This document shows, in pieces, positions 16,443 to 26,310 of a stretch of DNA of 64,000 nucleotides (position 1 is its first letter; every line of letters starts with the position of its first letter). The notes beneath the pieces were generated by a model. The model had not been told where the DNA came from. It saw only the letters and a list, made by a program, of their open reading frames with translations, and searched no databases. This DNA is from Burkholderia sp. GAS332 (GTDB taxonomy: Bacteria; Pseudomonadota; Gammaproteobacteria; Burkholderiales; Burkholderiaceae). The DNA lies in NCBI GenBank assembly GCA_900142905.1, contig FSRV01000002.1, forward strand, positions 1,426,001 through 1,490,000, in the 5' to 3' direction. A program made the position numbers and the translations under genes.

Positions 16443-17087
16443 TTATTCGGCCGCGGGACGTGCGGCGACTTTTTCTGCTGCGCCGGCTGACAGTTGCGTC
16501 AATGCGCTGCGTGCGCTGAGGCACCCCATGCGCATGATCATCAGGCCGATCGCCGCGCCTGCCACGTGGTCGAGCATCGGCATACCCGCCATGCTCCCGG
16601 CCACACCCAGGGTGGCGACCAGCGCCGACACCGCATCCATTCGCGCATGCCATGCACTGGCCAGCAGAATCGCCGAGCCGGTGCGCCGGCCTTCGGCGCG
16701 CATGTAGCGGAACAGCGCTTCCTTGGCGATCGTGACGAAGCCGCTAACGGCGAGCGCGCTGACCAGCATCGTCGTGTTGCCGCTTAACGTGGCGGTTTGC
16801 CCGATGCTGTGCCAGAGCATTTCGGCTGCCGTGGCAATCAACAGGACAGCGATCAGGAGGGACGCCACGGCTTGCGAGGTGTTGCCGTCTCCTTCACGCG
16901 GCGTTGCGTTCAATTGCTTCGTGCTGAGGTACAACACGATAAGCACGACGCTGTCGGCGGCCAGGTCGCTCAAGGTGTGGATGCCATCCGCTAACAGCCC
17001 ATCCGAATGCGCTGTTAAGCCGATAGCGATCTGCAGCGCCATGAGAAAGGCGTTGAGCAACGCGCTGGCGGAGGCGGCTTTAAGCAC
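16443..17087 (-). CDS. Cation diffusion facilitator (CDF) transporter without C-terminal domain
   Basis: A 214-residue CDF family transporter, expected to export divalent metals in exchange for protons. The metal sites are the H-x3-D pairs: DGIHTLSDLAADSVVL in TM2 and HARMDAVSALVATLG in TM5. Six membrane segments are predicted. Typical CDF proteins are about 300 residues with a cytoplasmic metallochaperone-like domain; here only some 25 residues follow TM6. This may be a natural short form or a truncation. The frame just upstream of 17087 gives no family-like N-terminus. Confidence 0.82.
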   Translation of the reverse strand: MLKAASASALLNAFLMALQIAIGLTAHSDGLLADGIHTLSDLAADSVVLIVLYLSTKQLNATPREGDGNTSQAVASLLIAVLLIATAAEMLWHSIGQTATLSGNTTMLVSALAVSGFVTIAKEALFRYMRAEGRRTGSAILLASAWHARMDAVSALVATLGVAGSMAGMPMLDHVAGAAIGLMIMRMGCLSARSALTQLSAGAAEKVAARPAAE

Positions 17088-17337
17088 AGCGGCCGCCTTT
17101 TATAGCAGGGCTGTGACAGTCGCGGTCTCGCACGGCGGAAGACTGTGGCATTGGGTCGGGACGTTTTATGTTGTCGCAGGAAATTACCTGTCGAACGTGG
17201 CGTCCAGATGACAGTGCCGCAACCGCTATAGGCGATCAGATGGATCTCGTTTGCCCAGACCTGGGCGAGTGGGGCGCGCGGCTTGTGCCCACGGAGCAAA
17301 GCGCGAGCGGCCCGGTGACCAGCCGCCCGTGCTTCGC

Positions 17338-17805
17338 TCATGCCGTCTTGTAGATGTCCGGGTTGTGCACTTCCATATAGCGCTCCGGCGTCGCCAGCCC
17401 CTTGAAGCCGTGCGGCTGGTAGACGTGATGAGCGTCTGTCGTGACCAGCACGATTCGGCGCAAACCGGTCAGCGACGGGCTGGCAAACACGTGCTTCATC
17501 AACGCCGACGCGTATCCCTTGCCGCGGTACGCCGGCAGCACGAAGACGTCGCACAGGTAGGCGAAGGTCGCCTGGTCCGTGATCAGCCGGGCAAACGCGA
17601 TCTGCTTGTCTTCGATATACGCGCCGAAACAGAGCGACCCCGCAATCGCCCGGTCGAACGTCTCGCGTGGCATGCCCTTCGCCCATGCAGTCTCCTGGGA
17701 GAGGAACGCGTAGATCATCTCTATGTCGAGATCCGCCTTGTTGCTCGAAATCGTCAGCTCGTTTGCTTGCACCGCGTCCCTCCGAGTGTTCTGGTTATTA
17801 GGCAA
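17338..17805 (-). CDS. GNAT-family N-acetyltransferase
   Basis: A 155-residue GNAT protein. FARLITDQATFAYLCDVFVLPAYRGKGYASALM contains strand beta4 and the acetyl-CoA pyrophosphate loop (R/Q-x2-G-x-A, here RGKGYA around 94-99). VYQPHGFKGL is the C-terminal beta-bulge motif typical of the family. The substrate is unknown. It lies 250 bases from the CDF gene and 87 from the MFS gene upstream, on the same strand as both. Confidence 0.85.
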   Translation of the reverse strand: MPNNQNTRRDAVQANELTISSNKADLDIEMIYAFLSQETAWAKGMPRETFDRAIAGSLCFGAYIEDKQIAFARLITDQATFAYLCDVFVLPAYRGKGYASALMKHVFASPSLTGLRRIVLVTTDAHHVYQPHGFKGLATPERYMEVHNPDIYKTA

Positions 17806-17892
17806 TCAAAGGAGCCGCGCCGGCTGGGCAGTGCTGCTTCTACTTCTGCTTCGACTCCCACTTCAAACCTCGCCATCCAGCCCGCGTTGCGC

Positions 17893-19332
17893 TCAGCTTT
17901 TCGCCGGGTCCTCGACGCCGCGTGAACCGCCGCCGATGCTCTGTCCCGCGTCGCGCGCGAGACCCAGGTAGCCGGTCACGGACACCAGCGTCAGCACACC
18001 GGCAAACAGAAACGCCAGGCGGAAATCGTCCAGGGTGAATACACGTCCGGTGGTCTCTCCGTTGAAGAACGCTGCCGCGCGCAGCGAGACGGCGCCGAAG
18101 GCGATGCCCAAGCCGATTGTCATCTGCGCGGCGGCGCTCCAAAGCGTGCTCGCCGCGCTCATCTGCGGCTGTGCGACGTCCGCGTAGGCGAGGGTGGCCA
18201 GCGTCGAGAACTGCATCGAGCGCGCCACACCGTAAATGAACACGACGAACAACACCAGCACGAGCGGCACGTTCGGCGTCAACAGCCCGCAGGCAACGAT
18301 GAAAACACCGGCCAGCGTCACGTCGACGATCGACACCATCCGGAAACCGTAGCGCTGCAGGATGCGTGTGGTCAGTGCCTTCATGCCGAGATTGCCGAGC
18401 GCGCTCGCGAGCAACAACAGCCCCGACTTGAACGCCGACAAGCCGAAACCGACCTGGAACAATAGCGGCATCAGGTACGGCACCGCACCAATGCCAATGC
18501 GGGTGAATGAACCGGTCACCACCGTCACGGAGAAAGTCGGGATTTTCAGCGTGGATACGTCGATCAGCGGATGCGGGTGACGTTTCGCATGCTGAAACGC
18601 CAGCACGCCCATCAGCAATCCACCGAGGATGACCGCGCCGGCCACCCAGGGATTCTCGCCGGGCTGGCTCGCCAGTTCAGCGCCGTACAGAATCGCCGTC
18701 AGCGTCGTGGCGCTCAGCAGGAGGCCGACGACGTCGAGCGGCTTGCGTTCGGTGCCGCGCAGGTTCGGCACCAGCGCGAGTGCAACGGCCATCGCGGCCA
18801 GACCGAACGGCACGTTCAACAGAAAGATCCAGCGCCAGTTCGCGTACGTGGTGATGAAGCCGCCCACCGGCGGCCCGATCACCGGCGCGGCAATCGCCGG
18901 CCAGGTGATGGTCGAGATCGCCTGCATCATGCGGCTCTTCTCCGTGCTGCGGACCACGATCAAACGGCCGACCGGCACCATCATCGCGCCGCCCATGCCT
19001 TGCAGCAGCCGCGCGGCCGTAAATTCGGCCACGTTCTGCGACAAGCCGCACAACACCGAAGCCACCGTGAACACGCCGATCGCGCTGAAGAACACCGTGC
19101 GCGAGCCGCAGCGGTCGGCGACCCAGCCGCTCACGGGGATGAAAATCGCCAGCGCCAGCATATAGGCCGTCATCCCCAGGCTCAGGCTGTTCGGCCCGAC
19201 GCCGAACGAGTGCGCCATCTGCGGCAACGCCGTGGCGATCACCGTGGTGTCGAGATACTCCATGAAGAAGGTGGCGGCCACGATATACGGCAGCCAGCCG
19301 ACGTGCGAATTGCGTGCGCCGCCGCCGGTCAT
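17893..19332 (-). CDS. DHA2-family MFS multidrug exporter (EmrB/QacA type)
   Basis: A 479-residue membrane protein with about 14 segments. Diagnostic stretches are YLDTTVIATALPQMAHSFGV in TM1, SGWVADRCGSRTVFFSAIG (motif A), RLLQGMGGAMMVPVGR (motif B) and PVIGPPVGGFI with WRWIFLLNVPFG (motif C region). It most likely exports hydrophobic compounds using the proton gradient. No periplasmic adaptor (EmrA) or regulator gene is adjacent. The ATG at 19332 is the first in frame and starts a normal cytoplasmic N-terminus. Confidence 0.88.
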   Translation of the reverse strand: MTGGGARNSHVGWLPYIVAATFFMEYLDTTVIATALPQMAHSFGVGPNSLSLGMTAYMLALAIFIPVSGWVADRCGSRTVFFSAIGVFTVASVLCGLSQNVAEFTAARLLQGMGGAMMVPVGRLIVVRSTEKSRMMQAISTITWPAIAAPVIGPPVGGFITTYANWRWIFLLNVPFGLAAMAVALALVPNLRGTERKPLDVVGLLLSATTLTAILYGAELASQPGENPWVAGAVILGGLLMGVLAFQHAKRHPHPLIDVSTLKIPTFSVTVVTGSFTRIGIGAVPYLMPLLFQVGFGLSAFKSGLLLLASALGNLGMKALTTRILQRYGFRMVSIVDVTLAGVFIVACGLLTPNVPLVLVLFVVFIYGVARSMQFSTLATLAYADVAQPQMSAASTLWSAAAQMTIGLGIAFGAVSLRAAAFFNGETTGRVFTLDDFRLAFLFAGVLTLVSVTGYLGLARDAGQSIGGGSRGVEDPAKS

Positions 19333-19411
19333 TGGGTCTTCCTCATCGCACTGCGCGTGGATTCGCTGACGCCGCCGCCGTGCCGGCGCGTACTCAGGGA
19401 GCGTGTTGACT

Positions 19412-20734
19412 TCATGTTTTTGCGACTACCTTTCGAAAACGTGTTTCCGGCATCCGTATATAGACAATCAACGAGATCGCGGCCCATACGGTGACGTACC
19501 AGTAGAAATATGACTCATGACCGCTAGCCTTGAATCGTAACGCAACAAACTCGGTTGTACCGCCGAGGATCGCAGTGGTCAGCGCATAAGGCAAGCCGAC
19601 GGCGAGGGCGCGGATGCGCGCCGGAAACAGTTCGGTCTTCGCCAGCATGTGAACGGAAGTAAAGCCGCTCAGCATGACGAGCCCGGCGAACGACAGCGCA
19701 AACGCGACGAAAGGGTCTTTGGTGTGGCTCAACACGGTGAAGAGCGGCACCGAAAACAGCGTGCAGCACAGGCCGAAACAGATCAGCACGGGGCGCCGGC
19801 CGAACACATCGGAAGCGAAGCCGAAGAGCGGCTGCAAGGGCATATAGAGCAGCAGGGCCGCCGCGGAAATGAAAGTTGAGTTTTCCTTGCTGAGCCCGAC
19901 TGAGTTGACCAGGAACTTCTGCATATACACCGTGTACGTATAGAACGCGACCGTGCCGCCCACCGTGATGCCAATTGCCTGCACGATCTGGCGCCGATGC
20001 TGCCACATCTCCTGCGCGACCGACGGCCCGTCCTGCCGCTTGCTCTGCGCGAACGCTTCGGTTTCGGTCACATTGCGGCGCATGTACAACGCGAAGAGCG
20101 CGAGCGCGCCCCCGATCACGAACGGAATGCGCCAGCCCCAGTCCTCGATCTGCTGCGAGGTCAGCAGCCAGCGCTGCATTACCAGCATCAGCGCCAGCGC
20201 GCACAACTGCCCGGCCACGACGCTGACCTGGAGAAACCCGAGATAGAAGCCCCGCCGGTTTTCCGGTGCGATCTCGCTCAGATAGGTGGCGCTCGTGCCG
20301 TATTCGCCGCCCATGCTCAGGCCTTGCAGCAGACGCGCGAGAATCAGCACGATCGGCGCGAATACGCCGATCGTCGCGTAGCCAGGGGTGAGCGCGATCA
20401 TCAGGGAGCCGACGCACATTGCCAGGACCGACTTTGTCAGTGCGGATTTACGGCCGCGCTTGTCGGCATACAGTCCGATCAACCAACTGCCCAGCGGACG
20501 CGCGATATAACCGACCGCCGCGATCGCCGCGGTGTTCATCAGTTGCACGGTCGGTTTGTCGCTGGGGAAAAACGAGTTGGCAAAGTAGATCGAGAAAATG
20601 CTGTACGCGAGAAAGTCGTACCACTCGATCAGATTGCCGGCCAGGCCGCCGACAATCGAGCGAATCCGTGGCGGCGCAGCGGTGTTGACAGTATCAACGC
20701 CGCGCTCGCGGCTCGTGTCGGGGGCAATGGACAT
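19412..20734 (-). CDS. MHS-family MFS permease (KgtP/dicarboxylate-like)
   Basis: A 440-residue metabolite:H+ symporter-family transporter. NLIEWYDFLAYSIFSIYFAN in TM1, RPLGSWLIGLYADKRGRKSA (motif A) and RLLQGLSMGGEYGTSATYLSE (MHS signature) place it near KgtP, ShiA and ProP. The ATG at 20734 has GAGGAG in front. It follows the lyase gene (50-base gap) on the same strand and is therefore predicted to be transcribed from the sigma-54 promoter at 21718-21732. The context suggests it imports the di- or tricarboxylate that the lyase cleaves. Confidence 0.87.
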   Translation of the reverse strand: MSIAPDTSRERGVDTVNTAAPPRIRSIVGGLAGNLIEWYDFLAYSIFSIYFANSFFPSDKPTVQLMNTAAIAAVGYIARPLGSWLIGLYADKRGRKSALTKSVLAMCVGSLMIALTPGYATIGVFAPIVLILARLLQGLSMGGEYGTSATYLSEIAPENRRGFYLGFLQVSVVAGQLCALALMLVMQRWLLTSQQIEDWGWRIPFVIGGALALFALYMRRNVTETEAFAQSKRQDGPSVAQEMWQHRRQIVQAIGITVGGTVAFYTYTVYMQKFLVNSVGLSKENSTFISAAALLLYMPLQPLFGFASDVFGRRPVLICFGLCCTLFSVPLFTVLSHTKDPFVAFALSFAGLVMLSGFTSVHMLAKTELFPARIRALAVGLPYALTTAILGGTTEFVALRFKASGHESYFYWYVTVWAAISLIVYIRMPETRFRKVVAKT

Positions 20735-20784
20735 CGGGTCTCCTCGTCTCTTGTCGTGTTGGACTTGCGCGCTGTCTATGCAGC

Positions 20785-21666
20785 TCAATCCTTTGCGGCG
20801 TATTCCCGGTCGAGCTTGTCGTACAGCGGCTTGTTCACCAGACGCTGGCGTTCGCTGAACGGCGCGACGAGCGTGGCGTCCTCATCGAGCCGGCCATTGC
20901 TCTTCAACGTGCCGAGCGCGCGTTGCATGCCGAGCACCGCGCCTTGCAGCGCCGCGTTCGCGTACAACACGATGCCGTAACCGAGCTTGGCGAGCGCTTC
21001 ACGCGATTGCACCGGCGTCTTGCCGCCGATCACGATGTTGATCAGTTGCGGCTTGTCGAACAGCCCCGGCAGACGTTCGATGTCGGCGAGCGATTCGGTC
21101 GCTTCGATAAACAGAATGTCCGCGCCGGCCTCGATGAAGCGATGGCCGCGCTCGATCGCGTCTTCGATGCCGTGCACCGCGGCCGAGTCGGTGCGCGCCA
21201 TGATCTGCAGGTTGCCGTCTTCGCGGGCATCGACGGCCGCGCGGATCTTGCCGACCATCTCACTCGTGCTGACGACTTCCTTGCCGGCGAAGTGGCCGCA
21301 TTTCTTCGGCATGATCTGGTCTTCGAACTGGATCACGTCGGCGCCGCTGCGTTCGAGCACGCGCACTGTCTGGCGCACGTTCAGCGCGTTCCCGAAGCCG
21401 GTATCGGCGTCGACGATCAGCGGCAGCGCGACCGCGTCGCGAATCCGCGCGCAATGCTCGGCGACTTCGGCAAGGCCGATGAAGCCGAGATCGGGCAGGC
21501 CGAGCGACATGTTGGTGACGCCCGCGCCCGTGATGTAGATCGCTTCGAAGCCGGCGTCTTCAATCACGCGCGCGCTCATCGCATTGAAGGCGCCTGGCAC
21601 GAGCAGGCCCTGGCGTTGGTTGACCTTGGCGCGGAACGCGGCGCGACGATTAGCGGAAGTGCTCAT
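20785..21666 (-). CDS. Isocitrate lyase/PEP mutase-family carbon-carbon lyase
   Basis: A 293-residue TIM-barrel protein of the ICL/PEPM superfamily. LVPGAFNAMSARVIEDAGFE, IVDADTGFGNALNV (metal-binding Asp pair), EDQIMPKKCGHFAGKE (catalytic loop with Cys, as in methylisocitrate and dimethylmalate lyases) and MARTDS are all present. PEP mutases lack the KKCGH cysteine, so a retro-aldol lyase such as 2-methylisocitrate or 2,3-dimethylmalate lyase is likelier; oxaloacetate decarboxylase is an alternative. A PrpR-like activator gene is divergent, which supports a 2-methylisocitrate-like substrate, but no prpC or acnM is nearby. Confidence 0.85.
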   Translation of the reverse strand: MSTSANRRAAFRAKVNQRQGLLVPGAFNAMSARVIEDAGFEAIYITGAGVTNMSLGLPDLGFIGLAEVAEHCARIRDAVALPLIVDADTGFGNALNVRQTVRVLERSGADVIQFEDQIMPKKCGHFAGKEVVSTSEMVGKIRAAVDAREDGNLQIMARTDSAAVHGIEDAIERGHRFIEAGADILFIEATESLADIERLPGLFDKPQLINIVIGGKTPVQSREALAKLGYGIVLYANAALQGAVLGMQRALGTLKSNGRLDEDATLVAPFSERQRLVNKPLYDKLDREYAAKD

Positions 21667-21717
21667 GACGATGTGTCTCCAGAGGGGAAAGTGGGTGTAA
21701 AACGCAGCGCTGAACTC

Positions 21718-21732
21718 GCAGGAAGCATGCCA
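21718..21732 (-). promoter_or_regulatory. Predicted sigma-54 promoter of the lyase-permease unit
   Basis: On the minus strand TGGCATGCTTCCTGC gives the -24 GG and -12 GC with exactly ten bases between, the invariant spacing for RpoN promoters. The predicted start near 21706 leaves a ~40-base leader before the lyase ATG. Confidence 0.75.
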
Positions 21733-21820
21733 TTTGCCGACTCACAGGATTTGTGCCGAAGAATCAGCCGCTTAGGTGAAATGGAAAGCGCGCGGTGGTT
21801 CATGGCAGAATGTCGATATG

Positions 21821-21844
21821 TTCCATGAAACGTTTCATGGAACG
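21821..21844. promoter_or_regulatory. Perfect 24-bp palindrome, likely enhancer/operator of the PrpR-like activator
   Basis: GTTCCATGAAAC is followed directly by its exact reverse complement. The centre is about 125 bases upstream of the predicted sigma-54 transcription start, a normal position for an enhancer, and 37 bases before the proposed GTG start of the activator gene, so it may also mediate autoregulation. Confidence 0.75.
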
Positions 21845-21869
21845 TTTCAGCTACGAGCGGAGCGTCGCG

Positions 21870-23834
21870 GTGTCCACTTTTACGTCGTCCCTTGCCAATC
21901 CCCATGCCGGCCGCCCAGGCGTTGCATTGGTCAGTATCAGCCGGTTGCAATCGCTTTGCGAGACGGTCGCGCCTCGCTACACCGGGCAGGCCCGGTTCTT
22001 TTCGGTCCGGGAAGGCTACGGCGCTGCCGTCACGGCCTTGCAGGCCTATGTAGACGCGGGCTCGGTCGATGTCGTGCTGGCCGCCGGATCGAACGGCGCC
22101 TACCTGCGCGACAACCTGAGTGTGCCGGTGGTCATGGTCAAGGTGAACGGCTTCGACGTGCTGAGCGCGATCACCCGCGCTACGACGAGCTGGCCTGGCG
22201 CCAGGATCGGCCTGGTCCTGCACGAAATCATCTCGCATGAACTCGCGGACCTGAGCACGTGGCTGACCGTCGGCCTGAAGCAGCGCGCCTACCGCTCGAT
22301 CGACGAAGTGCGGCTCGCGGTTGCGGGCCTCGCGGCAGAGGGCTGCAGCGTCATCATTGGGCCCGGCATGGCCTGCGATTTCGCGCAGCAAGCGGGGCTG
22401 GAGAGTGTCTTTCTGTACTCGCTGGGCGCCGTCGAAGAGGCGTTCGAGCGCTCAGTCGAACTGGCGCGCGTGAGCCGCCAGAAGGAATCGAAACGGGTGC
22501 GGCTGAACACGATCGTCGCCCATCTGCGCGACGGCGTGGCCGCCTTCGACGACGCCGGTCAGCTCGAAGCCGTCAATCCGGCGATGCTCGATCTGCTCGG
22601 CCTCGACCGCGAACAGGACGTCCCGGCGCAATTGACACACGCAGTCGGCCCGTTACTGCGCGAGACGCTCGAGCATGACATGCCAGTCGAAGAACGTATC
22701 GAGCAGATCGGCGGCCGCGCGCTGATCGTCAACTGCGTGCCGATCGTCGAGCAGGGCGTGCGATCCGGCTCGGTGGTCACGGTGCAGGACGCGCTGGTTG
22801 CGCAGCGAATCGACCGCTCGCTGCGCACCAGCCAGCGGCCGAAGCATCTGGTCGCGCGGCACCAGTTGGACGATCTGGTCGGCAACTCGGTGGCGCTTGA
22901 GCGGGTGCGGCGGCTCGCGCGTGCAGGCGCGGCTCACGATGCCACCGTGCTGTTGAGCGGCGAAAGCGGTACCGGCAAGGAACTGGTCGCACAGGGGATT
23001 CACAATGCCAGCCGGCGGCGCGGCAATCCGTTTGTCGCCTTCAATTGCGCGGCGCTGCCCGAGGGCCTGATCGAGAGCGAACTGTTCGGTCATGAGGAAG
23101 GGGCGTTCACCGGCGCGCGGCGGGGCGGCAAGCCGGGTCTCTTCGAAATCGCTCACACCGGGACGATCTTCCTCGACGAAATCGGCGAGATGCCGGCGGC
23201 GCTGCAAAGCCGGCTGCTGCGGGTGTTGCAGGAGCGCGAAGTCATGAAGCTCGGCTCCGGGCGCGCGACCCCGGTCGATGTGCGGGTGATTGCCGCCACC
23301 CATCGCGATCTGCATGCGCTGGTCGAGCAGGGCGTGTTCCGCGCGGATCTGTATTTTCGGCTGAATCTGCTTCAGATAGAATTGCCGCCGCTGCGCGAAA
23401 GGCGTGGCGATGTCGCGCAACTGGCGCGGCACTTACTGAACCGCAGTGCCCTGCAATATGGGCTGTCGGGTGCCGCGCTCGAACGCGTGCTGGCATTCCT
23501 CACACCTTTGTTCGACCATTATGCGTGGCCCGGCAATGTGCGTGAGCTGGAAAATCTGCTGGCGCGCGCCGCGATTTATCTGAGCGATTCGGCCGGCGAG
23601 GGCTGGCAGGATCTGCAGGCGGTGTTTCCGGAGTTCGGGCGGATGCGGCACACGGCCGCGGACAGGCATGGCGCAATGGGTCACGACCCAGCCATCCAGG
23701 ACGCCCCAGCCCGTCGCTCACCCACCCGCGAGGACGTCATACGCGCTCTCGAACAGGTCGGCGGAAATCGCGCTGCGGCAAGCCGGGCGCTGGGAATCGG
23801 CCGAACAACCCTTTGGCGGCTCCTAAGGGACTGA
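21870..23834 (+). CDS. PrpR-type sigma-54-dependent transcriptional activator
   Basis: A 654-residue enhancer-binding protein if started at the GTG at 21870 (GGAG seven bases upstream). ATGs further upstream lie inside or before the perfect palindrome. The N-terminal ~200 residues are a PrpR_N sensory domain ([34 protein letters not shown]). A PAS-like segment follows ([20 protein letters not shown]), then the AAA+ domain with Walker A GESGTGKE, the sigma-54-contacting loop EGAFTGA, Walker [11 protein letters not shown] and the arginine-finger region. A Fis-type helix-turn-helix closes the protein ([20 protein letters not shown]). It is divergent from the lyase-permease genes it should activate. 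Confidence 0.9.
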   Translation: MSTFTSSLANPHAGRPGVALVSISRLQSLCETVAPRYTGQARFFSVREGYGAAVTALQAYVDAGSVDVVLAAGSNGAYLRDNLSVPVVMVKVNGFDVLSAITRATTSWPGARIGLVLHEIISHELADLSTWLTVGLKQRAYRSIDEVRLAVAGLAAEGCSVIIGPGMACDFAQQAGLESVFLYSLGAVEEAFERSVELARVSRQKESKRVRLNTIVAHLRDGVAAFDDAGQLEAVNPAMLDLLGLDREQDVPAQLTHAVGPLLRETLEHDMPVEERIEQIGGRALIVNCVPIVEQGVRSGSVVTVQDALVAQRIDRSLRTSQRPKHLVARHQLDDLVGNSVALERVRRLARAGAAHDATVLLSGESGTGKELVAQGIHNASRRRGNPFVAFNCAALPEGLIESELFGHEEGAFTGARRGGKPGLFEIAHTGTIFLDEIGEMPAALQSRLLRVLQEREVMKLGSGRATPVDVRVIAATHRDLHALVEQGVFRADLYFRLNLLQIELPPLRERRGDVAQLARHLLNRSALQYGLSGAALERVLAFLTPLFDHYAWPGNVRELENLLARAAIYLSDSAGEGWQDLQAVFPEFGRMRHTAADRHGAMGHDPAIQDAPARRSPTREDVIRALEQVGGNRAAASRALGIGRTTLWRLLRD

Positions 23835-23876
23835 CCAGAGATTGGTGCGATGCAATAGCCGCCGGTCGACATTCAA

Positions 23877-23891
23877 ATAGTAATAAACTAT
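23877..23891. promoter_or_regulatory. OxyR-like half-site upstream of ahpC
   Basis: ATAGTAATAAACTAT fits the OxyR half-site ATAG-N7-CTAT with one internal deviation from ATAGnTnnnAnCTAT. It is 91 bases upstream of ahpC in an AT-rich island; the second half-site is weak. Confidence 0.6.
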
Positions 23892-23981
23892 CACAATAAT
23901 TAAAACACACCACTTTACCTATTAAGTAACGTCTGACATACTGACTCCACTTTCCAACCACTCCGAAAGAGGACTCAGCAA

Positions 23982-24545
23982 ATGCCGATCATCAACAGTC
24001 AAGTCAAACCGTTCAAGGCGCAGGCTTTTCACAATGGCGATTTCCAGACCGTCACTGAAGAAAGCCTGAAGGGCAAGTGGTCGGTTTTCGTTTTCTACCC
24101 GGCTGACTTCACCTTCGTGTGCCCGACCGAACTGGGCGACCTGGCCGATCGTTACGCCGAATTCAAGAAGCTCGGCGTTGAAATCTACAGCGTGTCGACC
24201 GATACGCACTTCACGCACAAGGCATGGCACGACACGTCGGACACGATCCAGAAGATCAAGTACCCGATGCTGGCTGACCCGACGCTGGCGATTTCGCGCA
24301 ACTTCGACGTGCTGATCGAAGAAGAAGGTCTGGCACTGCGCGGCACGTTCGTGATCAACCCGGAAGGCGAAATCAAGCTGGCCGAAATTCACGACAACGG
24401 CATTGGCCGTGACGCTGGCGAACTGCTGCGCAAGGTGCAAGCTGCGCAATACGTCGCGGCTCACCCGGGTGAAGTGTGCCCCGCCAAGTGGACGCCGGGC
24501 GCTGAAACGCTGACCCCGTCGCTCGACCTGATCGGCAAGATCTAA
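23982..24545 (+). CDS. ahpC: Alkyl hydroperoxide reductase subunit C (peroxiredoxin)
   Basis: A 187-residue typical 2-Cys peroxiredoxin that reduces H2O2 and organic hydroperoxides in the cytoplasm. The peroxidatic cysteine is in [17 protein letters not shown] (Cys near residue 47) and the resolving cysteine is in [10 protein letters not shown] near residue 166. Length and sequence match the enteric AhpC class. Codon use is strongly biased (almost all optimal codons), as expected of a highly expressed gene. AGAGGA precedes the start. ahpF follows in the same direction. An OxyR-like site lies upstream. Confidence 0.96.
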   Translation: MPIINSQVKPFKAQAFHNGDFQTVTEESLKGKWSVFVFYPADFTFVCPTELGDLADRYAEFKKLGVEIYSVSTDTHFTHKAWHDTSDTIQKIKYPMLADPTLAISRNFDVLIEEEGLALRGTFVINPEGEIKLAEIHDNGIGRDAGELLRKVQAAQYVAAHPGEVCPAKWTPGAETLTPSLDLIGKI

Positions 24546-24574
24546 GGTCTAAAAGCCTCTCGCAGTAAGCGCCT

Positions 24575-24612
24575 CACGGCGCACCGCCGTGCGGACCGCT
24601 TCTTACAGCGGT
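24575..24612 (+). promoter_or_regulatory. Tandem hairpins between ahpC and ahpF
   Basis: Two consecutive stems: CACGGCG/CGCCGTG with a 3-base loop (24575-24591) and ACCGCT/AGCGGT with a 6-base loop (24595-24612). They may protect the ahpC mRNA end or attenuate read-through into ahpF; there is no T-run. Confidence 0.55.
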
Positions 24613-24697
24613 TCGCGCGTGCCCGGGCTGCGCGCCTCCTATCCGGATGCGCGCGGCGCCCGGGATCCAACACCCCTCGTCACGGAATCGAATAGCC

Positions 24698-26290
24698 ATG
24701 CTGGACGCCAATCTCAAGACTCAGTTGAAATCCTACCTCGAAAAGGTTAGCAGGCCTATCGAGATCGTCGCCTCGCTGGACGACGGTGCGAAATCGCAAG
24801 AGCTGCTGGCATTGCTGAACGATATCGCGACGTTGTCGGAACGCGTCACCGTGATCGAACGTCGCGGCGACACCGAGCGCAAGCCGTCGTTTTCGATCGG
24901 CGAGCCGGGCAAGGAGACGGGCATCCGTTTCGCCGGCATTCCGATGGGGCACGAATTCACGTCGCTCGTCCTCGCGCTGTTGCAGGTCGGCGGCCATCCG
25001 GTCAAACTCGACGATGCGGTGATCGAGCAGATCCGCAGTCTCGACGGCGACTATCAATTCGAAACGTATTTTTCGCTGTCATGCCAGAACTGCCCGGAAG
25101 TTGTCCAGGCGCTGAACGTGATGGCGCTGCTCAATCCGCGCATCCGCCACGTGGCGATCGACGGTGCGCTGTTCCAGAACGAAGTCGAAGCGCGCCAGAT
25201 CATGGCGGTACCGACCATGTTCATGAACGGTGAAGTGTTCGGCCAGGGTCGCAGCGGCGTGAAGGAAATTCTCGCGAAGCTCGACACCAATGCGGGTGCG
25301 CGTGCGGCTAAGGAACTGGAAAAGAAGCCGGTGTTCGACACGCTGATCGTCGGCGGTGGTCCTGCAGGTGCAGCGGCTGCGATTTACTCGGCGCGCAAGG
25401 GCATTGCGACGGGTGTCGTGGCAGAACGCTTCGGCGGCCAGGTGCTCGATACGCTGGCCATCGAAAACTTCGTCTCCGTGACGGAAACGGAAGGACCGAA
25501 GTTCGCCATGGCGCTCGAACAGCACGTTAAGAGCTACGAAGTCGACATCATGGACGTGCAGCGCGCTGAAGCGCTGATCCCGGGCCGCATCAACGAAGTG
25601 CGTCTGGCGAATGGCGCCGTGCTGAAGGCGAAGACGATCATTCTGGCGACGGGTGCCCGCTGGCGCGAAATCAACGTGCCGGGCGAGCGCGAGTACCGTA
25701 ACCACGGCGTGGCGTACTGCCCGCACTGCGATGGTCCGCTGTTCAAGGGCAAGCGCGCGGCGGTGATCGGCGGCGGCAACTCGGGCGTCGAAGCGGCGAT
25801 CGACCTCGCGGGTATTGTGCGCGAAGTGACGTTGTTCGAATTCGGCGCGCAACTGCGTGCTGATGAAGTGCTGCAGCGCAAGCTGCGCAGCCTCGCCAAC
25901 GTAACGATCGTTACGCAGGCCCAGACCACGGAGATCACCGGCGACGGCAAGAAGGTCAATGGTCTGGTCTACAAGGACCTGCGTTCGGGCGAAACGAAGA
26001 GCATCGAACTCGAAGGCGTGTTCGTGCAGATCGGTCTCGTGCCGAATACCGAATGGCTGAAGGGCACGGTCGAATTGTCGAAGCATGGCGAGATCGTCGT
26101 CGATGCACGCGGCGCGACGTCGGTGCCGGGCGTGTTCGCCGCCGGCGACGTGACCACGGTTCCGTTCAAGCAGATCGTGATTGCCGTGGGTGAGGGCGCG
26201 AAGGCATCGCTCTCCGCGTTTGATTACCTGATCCGCAGCAGTGATGTAGACGAAGTAGTGAACGAAGCAGACGCTGAAGCGACAGTTTGA
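24698..26290 (+). CDS. ahpF: Alkyl hydroperoxide reductase subunit F (NADH:peroxiredoxin reductase)
   Basis: A 530-residue flavoenzyme that passes electrons from NADH to AhpC. The N-terminal tandem thioredoxin-fold domain carries [12 protein letters not shown] (C-x2-C, about residues 129-132). A linker leads to the TrxB-like domain: FAD site [19 protein letters not shown], redox [15 protein letters not shown] site [17 protein letters not shown], and the C-terminal FAD-binding [14 protein letters not shown]. The length is normal for AhpF. The ATG at 24698 gives the standard N-terminus ([16 protein letters not shown]); the frame upstream is not family-like. A rho-independent terminator follows. 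Confidence 0.95.
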   Translation: MLDANLKTQLKSYLEKVSRPIEIVASLDDGAKSQELLALLNDIATLSERVTVIERRGDTERKPSFSIGEPGKETGIRFAGIPMGHEFTSLVLALLQVGGHPVKLDDAVIEQIRSLDGDYQFETYFSLSCQNCPEVVQALNVMALLNPRIRHVAIDGALFQNEVEARQIMAVPTMFMNGEVFGQGRSGVKEILAKLDTNAGARAAKELEKKPVFDTLIVGGGPAGAAAAIYSARKGIATGVVAERFGGQVLDTLAIENFVSVTETEGPKFAMALEQHVKSYEVDIMDVQRAEALIPGRINEVRLANGAVLKAKTIILATGARWREINVPGEREYRNHGVAYCPHCDGPLFKGKRAAVIGGGNSGVEAAIDLAGIVREVTLFEFGAQLRADEVLQRKLRSLANVTIVTQAQTTEITGDGKKVNGLVYKDLRSGETKSIELEGVFVQIGLVPNTEWLKGTVELSKHGEIVVDARGATSVPGVFAAGDVTTVPFKQIVIAVGEGAKASLSAFDYLIRSSDVDEVVNEADAEATV

Positions 26291-26310
26291 TATGCGTGTG
26301 TGAGTGGTGG

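Noticed and set aside
20785..21666. Assignment as prpB of a methylcitrate cluster
   Set aside because: prpC and acnM/prpD are absent and the catalytic loop also fits other lyases.
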